From Neopestalotiopsis rosae (lineage: Eukaryota > Ascomycota > Sordariomycetes > Amphisphaeriales > Sporocadaceae): a DNA stretch of 64,000 nucleotides. Below, piece by piece: positions 1 to 14,879 of this stretch. A program made the translations under genes and the position numbers. The DNA lies in NCBI GenBank assembly GCA_023078685.1, contig JALGAS010000005.1:682001-746000 (forward strand). The letters are read 5' to 3'. How positions within the stretch are numbered: the stretch's first letter is position 1; every line of letters starts with the position of its first letter. A model generated the notes under the pieces. It did no database searches. It saw only the letters and a program-made list of their open reading frames with translations, and was not told the origin of the DNA.

Positions 1-23
1 GTGCTAATTTTCCTCCTTTGTAG

Positions 24-192
24 TATGGCGTATGCCGAAATGTACTTGACCGTGGCGAGAATCGTGACACAGTTCGACATGAGTCTCTTTGAAACCACGG
101 CACAGGATCTGGAGATGCACCATGTGCGTGTTGTCGCCTATCCGAAAGAAGGACTCGGCGATGTCAAGGTGCGCATCACTCCTCGTGCCTGA
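24..192 (+). CDS. Cytochrome P450, last exon only (5' end outside window)
   Basis: The final exon of a gene running off the left edge. A branch-like TGCTAATT and a pyrimidine tract end in TTGTAG at 13-23, so the exon starts at 24. About 55 residues follow to a TGA at 190-192. The peptide has the shape of a fungal P450 C-terminus: an AYAEMYLTVARI helix (the L-helix continuation after the heme Cys loop), a short linker, FDMSLFETTAQD, then the beta-strand end with KVRITPR. The Cys-ligand loop lies upstream of the window, so subfamily and substrate cannot be judged. The pattern resembles the benzoate-hydroxylase/trichodiene-oxygenase-like fungal P450s. Confident for the superfamily only. Confidence 0.7.
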
Positions 193-1171
193 GGGCCGAT
201 CGCTGTCAGAGTAAGATGGATATAATTTCTCCTTGGCGATATAATGTTGGCCACGAGCAATCTGGCTGTGTAGAATAACAAGTGTAGAAGTCCGAGAGTC
301 CCCTAGATAATGTACATATTCCCTACCTACTCGGGACTTTGCTGGTTATAAGCTGGAGGATTGAGACAGTTTGGTCAATCAATCAGATAATGAAAGACGG
401 TGGTGGAAATGTCTAAATAGGTGCAATGTTTCTGTTGCAGGCTGATCGCGATATAGCTCACGAACCATGAATATATTCACGTGTGCTCACAAATGGAACA
501 AGGTGTCAAATGCTACCACTGACAATCCCCTACAAATGTTGTCAACCAACCAACGTCGATACAATAACCAATTCACTATGTTTGGCTCACCAATCGTAAA
601 TTGACTTCTTCTGCGCGCTAGCCGGTGCGGGGTCTAGCCAAAAGAGGCTTGGCCTGTCGCCAGCAAGGGTGTCAAAGGCCCGCTCCCGCTGACGGACTAA
701 CTATTCTACCGCAGATAAGCACCGCGATAACAGAGCCCGACCGGAGGTTGCAGGAACCGGCTGATTACCTACCTACAGGTAGAGATCGCGTCAAAGGAGC
801 AGCAAGACCTTTGCGACAGCTTTGTGCCAAACTTTCCCCCAAGCTTGTCTGTATCGCTCCGCCGATCACGACTCCCCAACCACGATTCAAATACTCTCTG
901 AATTAGCATGGAGAGCTGATGTGATGTAGAAGGTACGTCTCATTTATTTCTTGCTATTGAAATTAGTTCCACGACTTCATCGCCTTGAGCAGTTGGCCGT
1001 GGACGGGGCTGCCTTTCCGAAAAAGAGCTTCGTCATAACAAGCAGCGGTTGCTGATTGTATGCGTCTCAACACTCACACACACAACTCAACTACAAAAAT
1101 CATGCACCATTCTTGTCGCCACGAGCAGGCTGGCTAACGATCCCAACCACAGTCTGTTTGTCCAAAGTGTC
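193..1171. other. Intergenic region upstream of SIN3
   Basis: No supported gene. Two CCAAT boxes lie near 568 and 590 in a stretch rich in CAACCAAC and CCAATC. A pyrimidine-rich, CACACA-containing leader (about 1050-1110) precedes the SIN3 start. Short open frames here have no recognisable domain. Confidence 0.5.
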
Positions 1172-4100
1172 ATGAATCCACACCAAGCAGAAGAGATGGC
1201 GCATCGAGATCGTGATTCCGCAGAGCGACATCACCGCGACCCCCGAGACGCCCCCTACCCTGCCTCGGCAGGCACGCCGCATCACAGTAACGCCGCATCT
1301 CTCCCTATCCACCAACCCGTCGCTTCGAGGCTTCCTGGAGCCATTCACAGTCCCGGCGGTCTGCTGGCCAACCATGGTTCAGCCCCTCCGATCCCCATAG
1401 GCGGCCCCTCATCAACCTCCTTTGCCGGCGCGCCGCTGAACGACGTCGCGAACCGACCACCACCACAAAGCGTTCAAAACGCCTCCAGCCAAATGTTCAG
1501 TGCCATCGGCGGACCGGCTCCTGCCCCGGCATCGTCGGCTGCCAATGCTGCTCTTGCGCTCGGGCCGCCTTTGCAGCAGGAAAGCAGTCGCCCTCCGGCA
1601 CAAAACATTCCCTTTTCGGGTGGGAGCGGCGGCGCTCCTGGTGGACCACCAATCCCTTCGGGTGCTGGTGCTCTCCAGCAAGGCCAGCAGCCAATCTTGA
1701 ATGTGAGTTGACCCTGAATACAAAGATGACAACGATTCCAAACTCCTGGGGCGTGTGGTCTGTGGGCGGACAAGAATCAAGGTCTTCCAAGTATATTTTG
1801 GGGACATGAACCATGTGCACCCTTTCTCGTTCCTGCCCATACCTCGGCTTCTCTGACCTCAATCCGCGGAGGGAGCAAGACAATTACCCTTAATTGTGAT
1901 AAACAGACAAGATGCTGACCATCAAACTTGCAGGATGCCCTGAGTTACCTCGACCAGGTTAAGGTCCAGTTTGCGGAGCAACCTGATGTTTACAACAGAT
2001 TTCTAGATATTATGAAAGATTTTAAGAGCCAGACGTGAGTATATCTGCCTCTCATGCTCTTTGGATCAACGTCTTGGGTCTGACTGCCTCTAGTATTGAT
2101 ACCCCTGGAGTCATTAAACGCGTTTCTGAACTATTCGCCGGTCATCCCAACCTGATCCAAGGTTTCAACACCTTTTTACCGCCAGGCTACCGCATCGAGT
2201 GTGGCGAAGGCAATCCCAGTCATATTCGCGTTACGACCCCCATGGGCACTACCTTGCAGCCCATCACGGCTGGCAAGTTCAACTTTGCCGAGACCAACCC
2301 CAGTCAGACTGGCTCAGGCGCACAATTCTTCTCTAGTCGCGCGAGTAACTGGCAGCAGCAACAATCCCAACCCCAGAATAGCATCGAGAGCCCGGAAGCT
2401 CAGTTCAGTACGCCGGCTGCTGGAGGCCCAGCTGGCCTCTTTGGCCAAGGTCCTGGCCCGAGTTCGGGCGGAGCGTTTGATGGTCCAGGGCCATCTCAAG
2501 TACCACGTGGAGGCTCGCAAATTCCAAACACCAACGCGACGCCAAACGCGCCCGGAGCACGTAATACCATGACTCCCACACCCGGAGCCCAGAATACTCC
2601 CAATGGTGCTGCTGCACAAGCTGCCAACATAGAAAAGCGAGGGCCGGTCGAGTTCAACCACGCGATTAGTTACGTGAACAAGATCAAGGTAAGACTGAAT
2701 CCGCGCTTACAGACTGGAAAGAGCAACATATGCATCTTTCACAAGCGCTGCTTTGGCGATGTAGTCCCTCGACCCCATCTGCCGCCACCATTAGTGATGC
2801 CAGCTGACTAACCACGTACAGAACCGATTCCAGGACAAACCAGAGATTTACAAGCAGTTCTTAGAAATTTTGCAGACTTACCAACGAGAGCAAAAGCCGA
2901 TTCAGGACGTTTACGCCCAAGTTACCAGCCTTTTTAACACAGCACCAGACCTACTCGAGGACTTCAAACAATTCCTTCCTGAAACTGCGGCATCTACGAA
3001 CAAGGGCGGTCTGTCTAGAGCAGAGGAGTCACTTGGTTTGGCCAGTCTTGCACATGCACAGTCGACCCCTCAACCGAGCCAAAGCAGTCATAAGATGCCC
3101 CCCGTTGGAAATTTCGCACCCCCGAGCGCTACCAAAGAAAACAAGAAGCGTCCCCGCAACGAAAAGGCACCCCCAGCAGCCGCGACGCCCACCATACCGG
3201 ACAACTTGGGACCTGCAGTACAACGTGCCATTCCTGGCATTCCTACTAGCAGCAGCAAGCGACCTAAGTTGGGCCACAAGCCCATGGCAGCTGACGTGCC
3301 CTCTATCGAGCCAACCTTGACTCCTGTCATGCCCGAACCCCTTCCACCTGCAGCTGACAGCCAGGTTTCGTCTGAAGAACTCCAATTCTTTGAGAAAGTC
3401 AAGAAACACATCGGAAACCGCGCGACCATGGTTGAGTTCCTCAAGTTGTGCAACATGTATTCTCAGAATCTGATTGACAAGGACGACGTCATTCACAAGG
3501 CGACCCAGTTCATTGGTGGCAATCCCGAGCTGCTCAAGTGGTTCAAAGAGTTTATGGGCTACGAAGGTTATGACGAGAACATTGAAAACCGACCGCTGCC
3601 TCCGCAAGAGAAGGTTTCTCTCAGCAACTGTCGCAGCGTTGGCCCTAGTTACCGCCTGTTGCCTCGAAAGGAGAAGCTCAAGCCCTGCAGCGGTCGAGAC
3701 GAGATGTGCAACCTCGTCTTGAACGACGAATGGGCTTCCCATCCCACGTGGGCCTCGGAAGATTCTGGATTCGTGGCTCATCGCAAAAATGCGTTCGAGG
3801 AGGGTCTCCATCGGATTGAGGAAGAGCGTCATGACTACGACTTCAATATCGAAGCAAACCACAAGTGCATCCAGCTCTTGGAGCCCATTGCTCAGCAAAT
3901 GCTCAACATGCCACCCCAGGATCGCGAGCAATACAGCCTGCCCCAAGCACTCAACGGCACTAGCACTTCTATCTACAAGAGAGTCCTCAAGAAGATCTAC
4001 GGCGCTGAAAAGGGTACCGAAGTCGTTAATGACATGTTCGAGAACCCTTTCGCTGTGGTACCCGTTGTACTAGCCCGTCTGAAGCAGAAGGACGAGGAAT

Positions 4101-5988
4101 GGCGTTTCACACAACGCGAGTGGGAGAAGGTTTGGCAAGCCCAGACCGAGATCATGCACCTGAAGAGTCTTGATCACATGGGCATCCAAGTCAAGCAGAA
4201 TGACAAGAGGCATTTGTCTGTCAAGCATCTCATCGACTCGATCAAGACGAAGCACGAAGAGCAACGACGCCTGCGTAGCGTAAAAGCCAAGGTTCCCCGC
4301 GAGCAATACTCCTACGATCTAAGCGACCAGGGCGTTCTGCTTGACCTGCTTCGCTTCATGGTCCTCTATGGAACCAATAACGGCCACCACAGTGCATCCG
4401 AGAAGGAGCGTATCATTGATTTCTTCGAGACTTTTATTCCCCAGTTCTTTGACCTGCCTGAAGAGAAGGTTACTGATCGCCTTCGTGATATTGACCGCGA
4501 ATCTGTCGAGGACGACGCTGAAGAGCAACTCCCGACCGAGTTGACCAACGGCAGATCACGCCGTAACGGAAAGAAGTCTGATCTTCTGCGTGGTGTCCTT
4601 GACCCTGGCCGTAACAGTGCAAAGAGCCGTAAGGATAAGGAGGGTAGCACTGCCTCTGGCAGCAAGGAGAGCACTCCAGACCGCGGATCTGGCAACGAAG
4701 AGGAGATGGCTGATGCCCCCGACGAGCAAGCTGTTTCTGAACTATCGAATGAACGATGGTTGCCAACTGTTCCTAGAGCTACGGTTGTCAAGGGAAGCCG
4801 CGATCTCTTGGATTCTGAAGGGGAGCTCAAGGCTGACGGTTTCTTCCCTCGCCGCTACCACCACTTCTTCTGCAACCAAACCATTTATGTCTTCTTCACC
4901 ATTTTTGTGAAGTTGTATAATCGTTTGAAAGATGCCAAGGAGAGTCAGGGTAGCGTTCTGGAAGAAATTGCTCGCTCCAAGAGCAAGAAGCCTGCCAAAC
5001 AGCTCGGTATCTCTGTCAACGAGATCAATTACTTTGACGAGGACGACCCCGCCTCGTTCTGGCCCAAGACCGTTGAGCTCGTGGAGGACTACATTACTGG
5101 CGAGATTGACGACAACCGGTACCAAGAAGTCCTTCGCCATTACTATCTCAAGAAGGGCTGGACCTTGTACACTATCCAGGATCTCCTCAAGACTCTTTGC
5201 CGCCTCTCGCTTGTTTGCACTAGCACTGATGCTAAAGAGAAGACTCCGGATTTGATCGCTCATTTCCTCCAGAGCCGTTCTGAGAAGGAAACGAGCTTCC
5301 AAACTGAGATGATTGCTCGCACCTATGCCCAGAAGTGCGTTAAGGACGGCGATTTGTTCTTGATTCAATGGGTAAATATTAGCCACACCAAGATTGTTTT
5401 CCACTGCTAACCACCTTTTTCTAGTATCCAAGTGATAGTAAGGCAACAGTCCGCCTTCTCCAGCGTGACGAGACAACATTCCAAATGGATGAACTCGAAC
5501 TTAGAGAGCGATGGCAGTATTACATTTCATCGTACATTCGTGTTGAACCCACCGAGGGTGTGCCGCGTTCCAAGATTCGCAAACCGATTCTGCCTAGAAA
5601 TCTTGCATCTAGTGACGTGGATTCCGACGACGGCAACCCTCGCAAGCCACACTTTTATGAGGAGAAGCTGGTGACTAAGGTTTGCCTGAACACAAACAAG
5701 CTGGGCTTCGAGAAAGGTGGCACGGAGTGGTACGTCTATACCACCGACCCGGACACGCAGGAGGAGAAGACTGCAGCTGAAGAGCGTCGTGCCTTGATTT
5801 CTGAGTGGCGATCTCAAAAGCTCAAGGAGAGATTTGTCATGAATAACGGCTGGCTGGAGAATGGCTGGATGAAGAACCTGTCTCAGGATGAGGTGCAGAA
5901 AGCCAATGAGAACTTCCAGAAGTGGATCAAGGATGGTGCGGCACCCTCATCGAGTGTGAGGGACGAGCCTATGGGCGACGCTGAGTGA
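1172..5988 (+). CDS. SIN3: SIN3-type transcriptional corepressor (PAH domains)
   Basis: Scaffold of the Sin3-Rpd3 histone deacetylase complex; recruits the deacetylase to repressed promoters in the nucleus. Exons 1172-1702, 1934-2034, 2094-2688, 2822-5371 and 5425-5988 keep frame and give 1,446 aa, the usual size for fungal Sin3. Start chosen at MNPHQAEEM, the first ATG of the long frame. Order: Pro/Gly/Gln-rich disordered N-terminus; PAH1 from about residue 178 ([13 protein letters not shown]); PAH2 about 400-465 ([12 protein letters not shown] and on); a Lys-rich linker with [14 protein letters not shown]3 about 592-655 ([12 protein letters not shown]); the histone-deacetylase-interacting region about 670-770 ([15 protein letters not shown]); then the conserved C-terminal Sin3a region with an acidic and basic linker. 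PAH1 and PAH2 are each interrupted by an intron. It is convergent with ERG10. Confidence 0.96.
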
Positions 5989-6907
5989 TATTCAGCATCC
6001 CGGTGTTTGAATTTTCCCAGCGTTGATATCCCAGTCTTCCTCTTTGATTTACCAGTGGCGTAATGTCCATCTTGTCCGTCTTCTGTCGCCTTCTCATCCG
6101 TTGGCAATCACCATCAAGAGGCAACAAAGCATCGCACGAGGCGTTTGAGGCGTTAAGGAAAAGATTATGAGAGGCAAATGGCACATTGCTTTTATAATGT
6201 GACATTGGGCCTTGCGTGGTGTTCATTGAACGTCACTCATTGAGGAGGCTTTCGTTGAAGTCATTTGCAAATTGTATACGAATTCAACCTTTAACAGATT
6301 ATGATGGCACACGTCTTTTCATTACTTATTCGGCAGCGGTTGTAAAGTCATCCTAGACAAACTTGTCAATTACCTCTAGCAGCAGTATACGAGTTGTTCT
6401 ACCTTGAACAACGTAAAATAGCAGAGCTTGAATGGATTCGAGTATAATCAGTAGATAGAGCATGGAATGGCCACTGGCTATTCCCTCTTTCAATACGCAG
6501 TTCCTGAGGCATGAGATATACTAGTGGTCTGTGACAATGCAATCAGGGCGATACTCCCATGACAAGAAATGTTATTACATTGTAAACTGAAAGTGCAAAC
6601 ATTTCAACGAAACGCTCTTCAAATCACTTCAAGTAAATACATAGTGACCAGGTGCAAAATGAAGTATTTTTATTGGTTTATTATTAAATACTGCTTTCCC
6701 TATTGGAGCAGTTTGGGGTTGATATATGCCTTGGTAGGTGAATTTAGGTTTCATATATAAGATCTGATTGTCCTCTCTTCGTATCACTTGTGGTCATGAG
6801 CTTTCTATGTGGTCTTCGTTATCTTTCTTCCTCTGCCGTTTCCACCATGGCGCTTCTGTTACTCAAATGCGCGCTGTGGGTCACAATTTCGAGTCGCTGC
6901 CATGCAT
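5989..6907. other. Convergent 3' intergenic region (SIN3/ERG10)
   Basis: About 0.9 kb between two converging genes, AT-rich from 6240 to 6770. It should hold both 3' UTRs. I see no coding unit, repeat or RNA gene. Confidence 0.5.
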
Positions 6908-8426
<1,519 letters not shown>

Positions 8427-9606
8427 GTTGGGCAAAGCTTGTCGAGAAGAAACAAGAAAGTGACCACGAAGAGAGGAGAGAAGATTGATCAGAGATTTGA
8501 ACAAGAAGAGTGGGAAGAGAAATAAAGAAGAATATGAATTCCAGAAATCCTTCTTGGTCTTTTTGGAAAAACTGTTGGACACACCGGAGTCCGACCTTGG
8601 TCCCCTTTTTTGACTAAAACCGGCCTGATGCCCCTCATCACACCGCCCCCTGTCACCTTTTTTCAATGTTCATATACAAACCATCCCACCTTCATACATA
8701 TGACCCAATTCTGTATATGCACACAGCAAACAAGATAATAGCATTACAGCAGACGAATCAAGTAGTCAACGGGTATCTTGAGCATCCTTTCCATATTGGA
8801 CGCGACTCATAACGTAAGCTGAGGTACATGCCACCACATCTTGTGTTTCCCCGGGAGGACTATAGAAGGATGATCCAAGACTCGGTGTTTCTCTGTTCTT
8901 TGCCATTACTACACCGAAAGCCTAACAACAACAATTGCGTGGTTAGTGCAAGATGGATCAGCTCACAATACGATTTAAGCACGTTTTCGGGTTCCACACT
9001 AAGAGATTCCAACGCGCAATCAATCTAATCTAATCTAAAGAGGATAAGTGATCTCGATCGTGACTTTCGAAAACCGAGCCGATACCTACGTACTGTGCAC
9101 CAGGCACCTACATAATCTTTTTCGTTGGACCTGGAAGCTGCACGAACTATGTTGGGGGCTTATTACCTAAACCATGGCGGGGCATTCGCATTTGCAGCTC
9201 CAGGTACCGCCGAATGCCCGTTTATCGGAGTGGGCAAGTTTTTATCTAATGAACCAGGTTCAGGTTCACTCACTAGCGCCACTTACCTTGGATGTCTGGG
9301 TTTGCTGGGCTGGCTGCTGGTGGGAGGTCTAGTCACTTTTCTGGGCTACTGGACCATTCTCGTTAGGTGTTGGCTCACTGGGAGCCTCGTCCCAAAATCC
9401 CATAATTAGTGGAAACTACAAGCTCGTGCCACAACCTTGGAAGATTCAGCCACATTGGTAGAGCAGCCAGTGTACGTACCTAGGTGCAGCCTCGTCGCAG
9501 CTCCAATAACTTTTTTGAGTGAGAGCTTCAGTCGCGTCCCATCGCGAAGACGAATCACTCCGTCATCAATTTACCCTTTCGTCCACCCATCTCAACCGCA
9601 GCAGCC
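8427..9606. promoter_or_regulatory. Shared upstream region of ERG10 and SNU114
   Basis: 1.18 kb between divergent genes, so it must hold both promoters. The ERG10 side (8427-8560) is purine-rich on the + strand, that is, a pyrimidine-rich leader on the coding strand. A short ATCTA direct repeat lies at about 9023-9042. Open frames here (for example 9125-9409) show no domain and I do not call them. Confidence 0.5.
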
Positions 9607-12600
9607 ATGGATGACCTCTACGATGAGTGAGTATCATTATGCGACCGTGATTCTGCCACTTGTCACATACTAACTCTGCTACCCTCCCAATTACAGATTC
9701 GGTAACTTCATTGGCGAAGAGGCCGAGGCATCTGAGGAAGAGTCCGAACATGGATTGGACGCCGGCGCCTACGTCTACGATGACGACCAGTCAGAGGCCG
9801 TACATGAGCCGACGGGTCAGGAGCTCATGGAAATCGACGATGGACCCTCCAACGCCGTGATACTGCACGAGGACAAGCAGTACTATCCGACGGCCCAGCA
9901 GGTGTACGGCGAAGATGTAGAGACCATGGTGCAGGAGGAGGATGCGCAACCGCTCACACAGCCCATTATTGCGCCCCCGGACACGCGCAAGTACGCCATT
10001 GAGGAGGCCGATCTGCCCCCCGTCTTTTACGACCGTGGTTTCATGACAGACCTCATGAACTATCCGGACCAAATACGCAACGTTGCTCTCGCCGGCCACC
10101 TTCACCACGGCAAGACTGCTTTCATGGATATGCTGGTCCTGGAAACACACGACATACAAGACAGATTGGAGAGGAGGACGGGAAAGAAGCGAGATGAGCA
10201 GTTGAGATATACCGACATCTCAGTCATGGAACGGGAAAGAGGAGTCTCGGTCAAGGCGGCACCTATGAGCTTGGTCCTGCAAAGCACCAAGGGAAAATCT
10301 CACCTCTTCAACATCCTTGACACGCCCGGGCATGTCAATTTCGTCGACGAGGTGGCAGCCTCCTTGCGCCTGGTCGATGGTGTGGCCCTGGTGGTGGACG
10401 TGGTCGAAGGCGTCCAGGTCAACACCGAGCAGATCATCAAGCATGCCGTTTTGGAGGACCTACCCCTGACCTTGGTGGTCAACAAACTCGATCGCCTGAT
10501 TTTGGAATTGCGGCTCCCCCCAAATGATGCGTACTTCAAACTGAAGCACGTCATTGAAGAAGTAAACACCATTATAGAGAATACGCTTCCCGGCTCGGGA
10601 GAGACAAAACGGCTTAGCCCTGAAAAGGGCAATGTTCTCTTTGCCTGCACTGAGATGGGTTGGTGCTTCACGCTTCAGTCCTTTGCCAAGATGTACGCCC
10701 AGAGCTTCCCAGGTGTCAACACGGAAGAGTTTGCCAGGCGACTCTGGGGTGATATCTACTTCAACCCCAAAAAGAGGACCTTTAGTCGAAAGGCCCTGCC
10801 AGGCGAGGAACGGGCCAGAAGGTCGTTTGTTCATTTCATCATGGAGCCAATCTATAAGCTCTTCTCGGCTTCCATAAGTCAGAACCCGGAAGAGCTTAAG
10901 GGCACATTGGCAACATTGGGCATATCATTGAAGCCGTCGCAGTTCAAGACAGATGCTAAAGTTATCCTTAAATTGGTGTGCGAGCAGTTCTTTGGGCCAT
11001 CTACTGGTTTTGTCGACATGATTGTGCAGCACATTCCTTCGCCGGCCGAGGGTGCTCAACGAGAATTACAACAGTACTACACTGGACCACTGGATACAAA
11101 GGTGGCCGAAGCCATGAAGAACTGCGACCAAGAAGGTCCATTGGTGGTTCACGTTACAAAACTGTTTAGTGCAGCCGATGGCAAGAGCTTTTCGTCATTG
11201 GGCCGTGTCATGAGCGGTATCGCAAAGCCAGGCATGCAAGTACGAGTGCTGGGTGAGGGATACTCCATTGACGATGAGGAGGACATGGTCACGGCAACGA
11301 TATCAGGGGTCAGCATTGCTGAGACAAGATACAACATTCCCACAGACGGTGTTCCCGCTGGTAACTGGGCATTGCTCAGTGGTGTCGACAATTCGATAGT
11401 CAAGACAGCAACAATTGTGCCGCCAACGCTCGAGGACGACGAGGATGCGTACATTTTCAGACCAATCACACATTTCACGGAATCGGTGTTGAAGGTGGCG
11501 GTCGAGCCCATCAACCCATCCGAGTTGCCCAAGATGTTGGACGGTCTCCGCAAAATCAACAAGAGCTATCCCTTGATCACAACCAAGGTTGAAGAGTCTG
11601 GCGAGCACATTGTCCTCGGTACGGGAGAGCTGTACATGGACTGTGTGCTTCATGATCTGCGGCGCGTCTTTGCAGACATGGAGATCAAGGTGTCTGACCC
11701 AGTGACCCGATTTTGTGAGACCGTCGACGAGGTCTCAGCCACCAAGTGTTATGCAATCACGCCAAACAAGAAGAACAAGATTACCATGGTTGCCGAGCCG
11801 CTTGATGACGGTATTGCCGAGGACATTGAGAGCGGACGCGTCAAGATGCGAGACGGGACGCGCAAAGTGGCCAAGTTCTTTGAGGAAAAGCATGGGTGGG
11901 ATCTACTGGCGGCGCGAAGCATCTGGGCGTTCGGGCCAGATGAAATGGGCCCGAATATCCTGCAGGACGACACACTCCCATCAGAGGTACGTTTTCAAAA
12001 GTCGACACACCATACATGATCAACTTCAGCCAGCGCCTTGCATGCATCACGGGCACTCACGGCCCATCTTGGCTGCTTGTTTCAGGAACTTCTAGACGCC
12101 TCTCTAACAGGCCGTGTCATTGATGAAATGAGCAGTCCAACATGTCCTGAGGCCTATGGCAAGACTGTGGCTTGATTCGGTAATTGAATCGTTGTCTGGT
12201 GTCATGTCTGGGCTGGTGCTGGCAATTTCTCAGCCTTGTGGACCGTCGTCATATCTGCTCTAGATGCAGTGCTAGGCCTGGCTGGACGAGTGGCACTATT
12301 CCCACTGCTACTATTCCCATTGTTACTGATTACTGAGATGGAACCTAACGTGTTCGGCAGGTCGATAAGAAGCTTCTCAAGACGGTGCGAGAGACTATTC
12401 GCCAAGGGTTCAGTTGGGCAGCCCGTGAGGGACCGTTATGCGAAGAACGTAAGTCTCCAATTGTCCTTGGTCTCGCGCTACTTTGTTTACTACCTTCACC
12501 TGCCTGCCTCGCTATTTTTTCTCATCCTCCACACCTGCACGTATGGCTATATTTGTTGTTGTTATGCCCTCCACCAGCCATGTTTCGTTTGTCTACCTTC

Positions 12601-14396
12601 CCTGCCCATGGCCAAGTTCAAGGTGATCTTGGTTGAATCAGATGTACGTACACACCTACCTGGCGGAAATCGTCCATTGTTCAGCTCAGGCGATGTGCAC
12701 ATACATACCATAGGCAAATTTACCTACCCAAGTGACGTTGGCGCTGTCAGTGACAGATTGCATCTCGATCTCAATTCCTCACCCCCAAGAAGTCGTTTGG
12801 GAGGGTATGCTAGGGTTCTTGAGCGACAAGGGACCGCGACCCCGGCCGGAAGCTGTGGCTAGGCTCTGAGCCCCTGCTCTGCTTTCCCCATTGCCCACAA
12901 CACACATGCCAGTTGTGGGACCCTCAGCAACCCCCCTCGCGACCAACGAGTGAGAGTGGGTGAGTGAATGAGTGAGTGAGTGAGTGAGCGCAGTGATTCG
13001 AGTGAGCGAGCGCGACCTGCGCTTGTCTCGTCGTCCTGCATGTAATGCCATGTGGCTGATTGCGTCCAAGCACTCTGAGATGAGTCTTGCGTAAGTCACT
13101 CCTCATACACTCGCACTCTCACAAGTTGGCTTCTTGCTGTCTATGTCTGTGCCTGTGTCTCGTCCGTGGTCTTCGCGGCAAGTGCCGCTTGGGTTGCCTG
13201 TTCCAGCGTTAGACCCAAATCCCAAATCCCATATACCGCAGCCCGCTACCATGGTTGAGCTGGGAGCCGAGAGCACACACAAAGCAAACTCGGTACCAGC
13301 GGTACTTGCCAGGCTGGGGTGTACCAATTCTTTTTGCTTACTTGCCCCACGGCTTGCCAGCATGCTCACCCTATTGGACGCGTGCCGGCGTAAAAGCCAT
13401 GCAAGTATGAGAAATCATAGTAGTACCCCCAGTTTCGTTCTGTTCCTGGTGCTCGGCAAGCGGACCTGGGAGTTCGTCCGGCCATGCCTTGGCATTATGA
13501 CCTCTACATTGCCATGTCTGGAAACAGCTTGAGCAGCATGTCCCTATTTGGAAATTCAAGGCTCAGTGGCCTCGCTGAGATAGATTGGCGAGCATCAAGC
13601 AAGTGCTTTGCTCTGCCGTGCCTTGCCTTGCAGTGCATACTGATCTGCTAGTCTCATGTGTCATGTTGCTGTCATCAACTGTCCACATTGACCGCATCTG
13701 TCCACGCTCGTCGTCATTTCAAGACAAGCCCGCCGCCGCGCTTGGACACTTATAGCAGCTCTTTGATGAGCAAGACTACTGCACCGCACAAGTATATGTG
13801 AGTCTGTGACTAATCCTGTCCGTGTCTCAACAGCGATTCGCAATACCAAGTTCCGCATCATGGACGCCACTCTGGCCAACGAGGCGATATTTAGGGGAGG
13901 TGGTCAGATTATCCCCACAGCTCGTAGGGCATGCTACTCGTCATTCCTCATGGCCAGCCCGCGGCTCATGGAGCCGTTGTATGCTTGCGACATGACGGGA
14001 CCACAAGATGCAGTGCCCGTGATCTACAACGTGCTCGCACGCCGCCGTGGCCACGTTTTGGTCGACGGACCCGTGGCGGGAACTCCGCTGTACCGCGTCC
14101 AGGGTCTGCTCCCAGTGATTGACTCTTTCGGATTCGAGACAGACGTGCGGATCCAGACTCAGGGACAGGCAAACGTAAGTCTGGTGTTTGACAAGTGGCA
14201 AAAGGTGCCCGGAGACCCTCTGGACAAGGATGTTGTCCTTCGTCCACTCCAAGCAGCCGATGCCCAAGCTACCGCCAGAGACTTTGTGCTCAAGACGAGG
14301 AGGAGAAAGGGCCTGAGCGAGGATGTCAGCGTTGCAAAGTTCTTGGAGCCCGAGTTTTACCAGAGTCTGATTGAGAGCGGCGCTCTGGACTTGTAA
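9607..14396 (+). CDS. SNU114: U5 snRNP GTPase Snu114 (EFTUD2 homologue)
   Basis: EF-2-like GTPase of the U5 snRNP that controls Brr2-driven unwinding during spliceosome activation and disassembly. Exons 9607-9626, 9697-11986, 12361-12448 and 13834-14396 keep frame and give 986 aa, normal for Snu114. Start MDDLYDE; the acidic N-terminal tail typical of the family follows ([13 protein letters not shown]). G1 loop AGHLHHGKT near residue 140, G3 DTPGHVNF near 214, G4 NKLD near 268, then EF-G-like domains II-V ([28 protein letters not shown] segment read as [16 protein letters not shown]). The third exon encodes only VDKKLLKTV to LCEE. Introns 2 (374 nt) and 3 (1,385 nt) are far longer than others in this window; splicing across them is supported because the joined protein matches the conserved family order without gaps. 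Confidence 0.96.
12449..13833 (+). other. 1,385-nt intron 3 of SNU114
   Basis: The donor GTAAGT follows the exon that encodes LCEE, and the acceptor TCTCAACAG precedes PIRNTKFR; phase 1 joins exactly (C plus CG makes Pro). The interior has no frame with a recognisable domain. It holds a GAGT/GAGC tandem tract at about 12950-13010 and many extra GTACGT-like and CAG sites. No neighbouring intron here approaches this size. Confidence 0.85.
12950..13010. repeat. GAGT/GAGC tetranucleotide tract inside SNU114 intron 3
   Basis: Imperfect tandem array of GAGT units with GAAT and GAGC variants, about 60 nt long, wholly intronic. Confidence 0.8.
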
Positions 14397-14845
14397 AACA
14401 ACGACGTGGGTTAGAGGAGGAGAAGACAAATCATGGAAAAAAGAGCATCCGGAGTTCAGGAGCTGGTCTGAAAAGGCTGATATAAAGAGCCCTGATACAA
14501 AGCAGCTGCCACATTAAGCATACAGTACTTGAGTCATTGTACGAAGTGTTGGAGTTGCACGCAAGGCATCTTATGACCGATTGTTTAGATATAGGGAAAA
14601 CCGGCGACATCGTCCCTAGAGATAACAATCGTATAATCAAAAACAGGACGCTGTGTTCTATGCAAAATCGCATCCCGTATCACGTGTTGTTTCTTTAGGT
14701 CAACATGTCAAATATGTGGTCATATTTGTTGTTGAGATGCAACTCTGCCTCTTGTCCTATCACAGCAAAGCAGGAATTGGCCGGGGCATTGGTAAGGTGA
14801 CTACTATGTACTATTGGAGCACGTAGCCAAACCAAGAACGATTAC

Positions 14846-14879
<34 letters not shown>

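Noticed and set aside
3029..3946. 305-codon minus-strand frame
   Set aside because: Antisense to SIN3 exon 4, whose protein is strongly supported; no independent motif.
12236..12862. 208-codon + frame overlapping SNU114 exon 3
   Set aside because: Read in another frame; the exon belongs to SNU114 and the remainder is intron without a domain.
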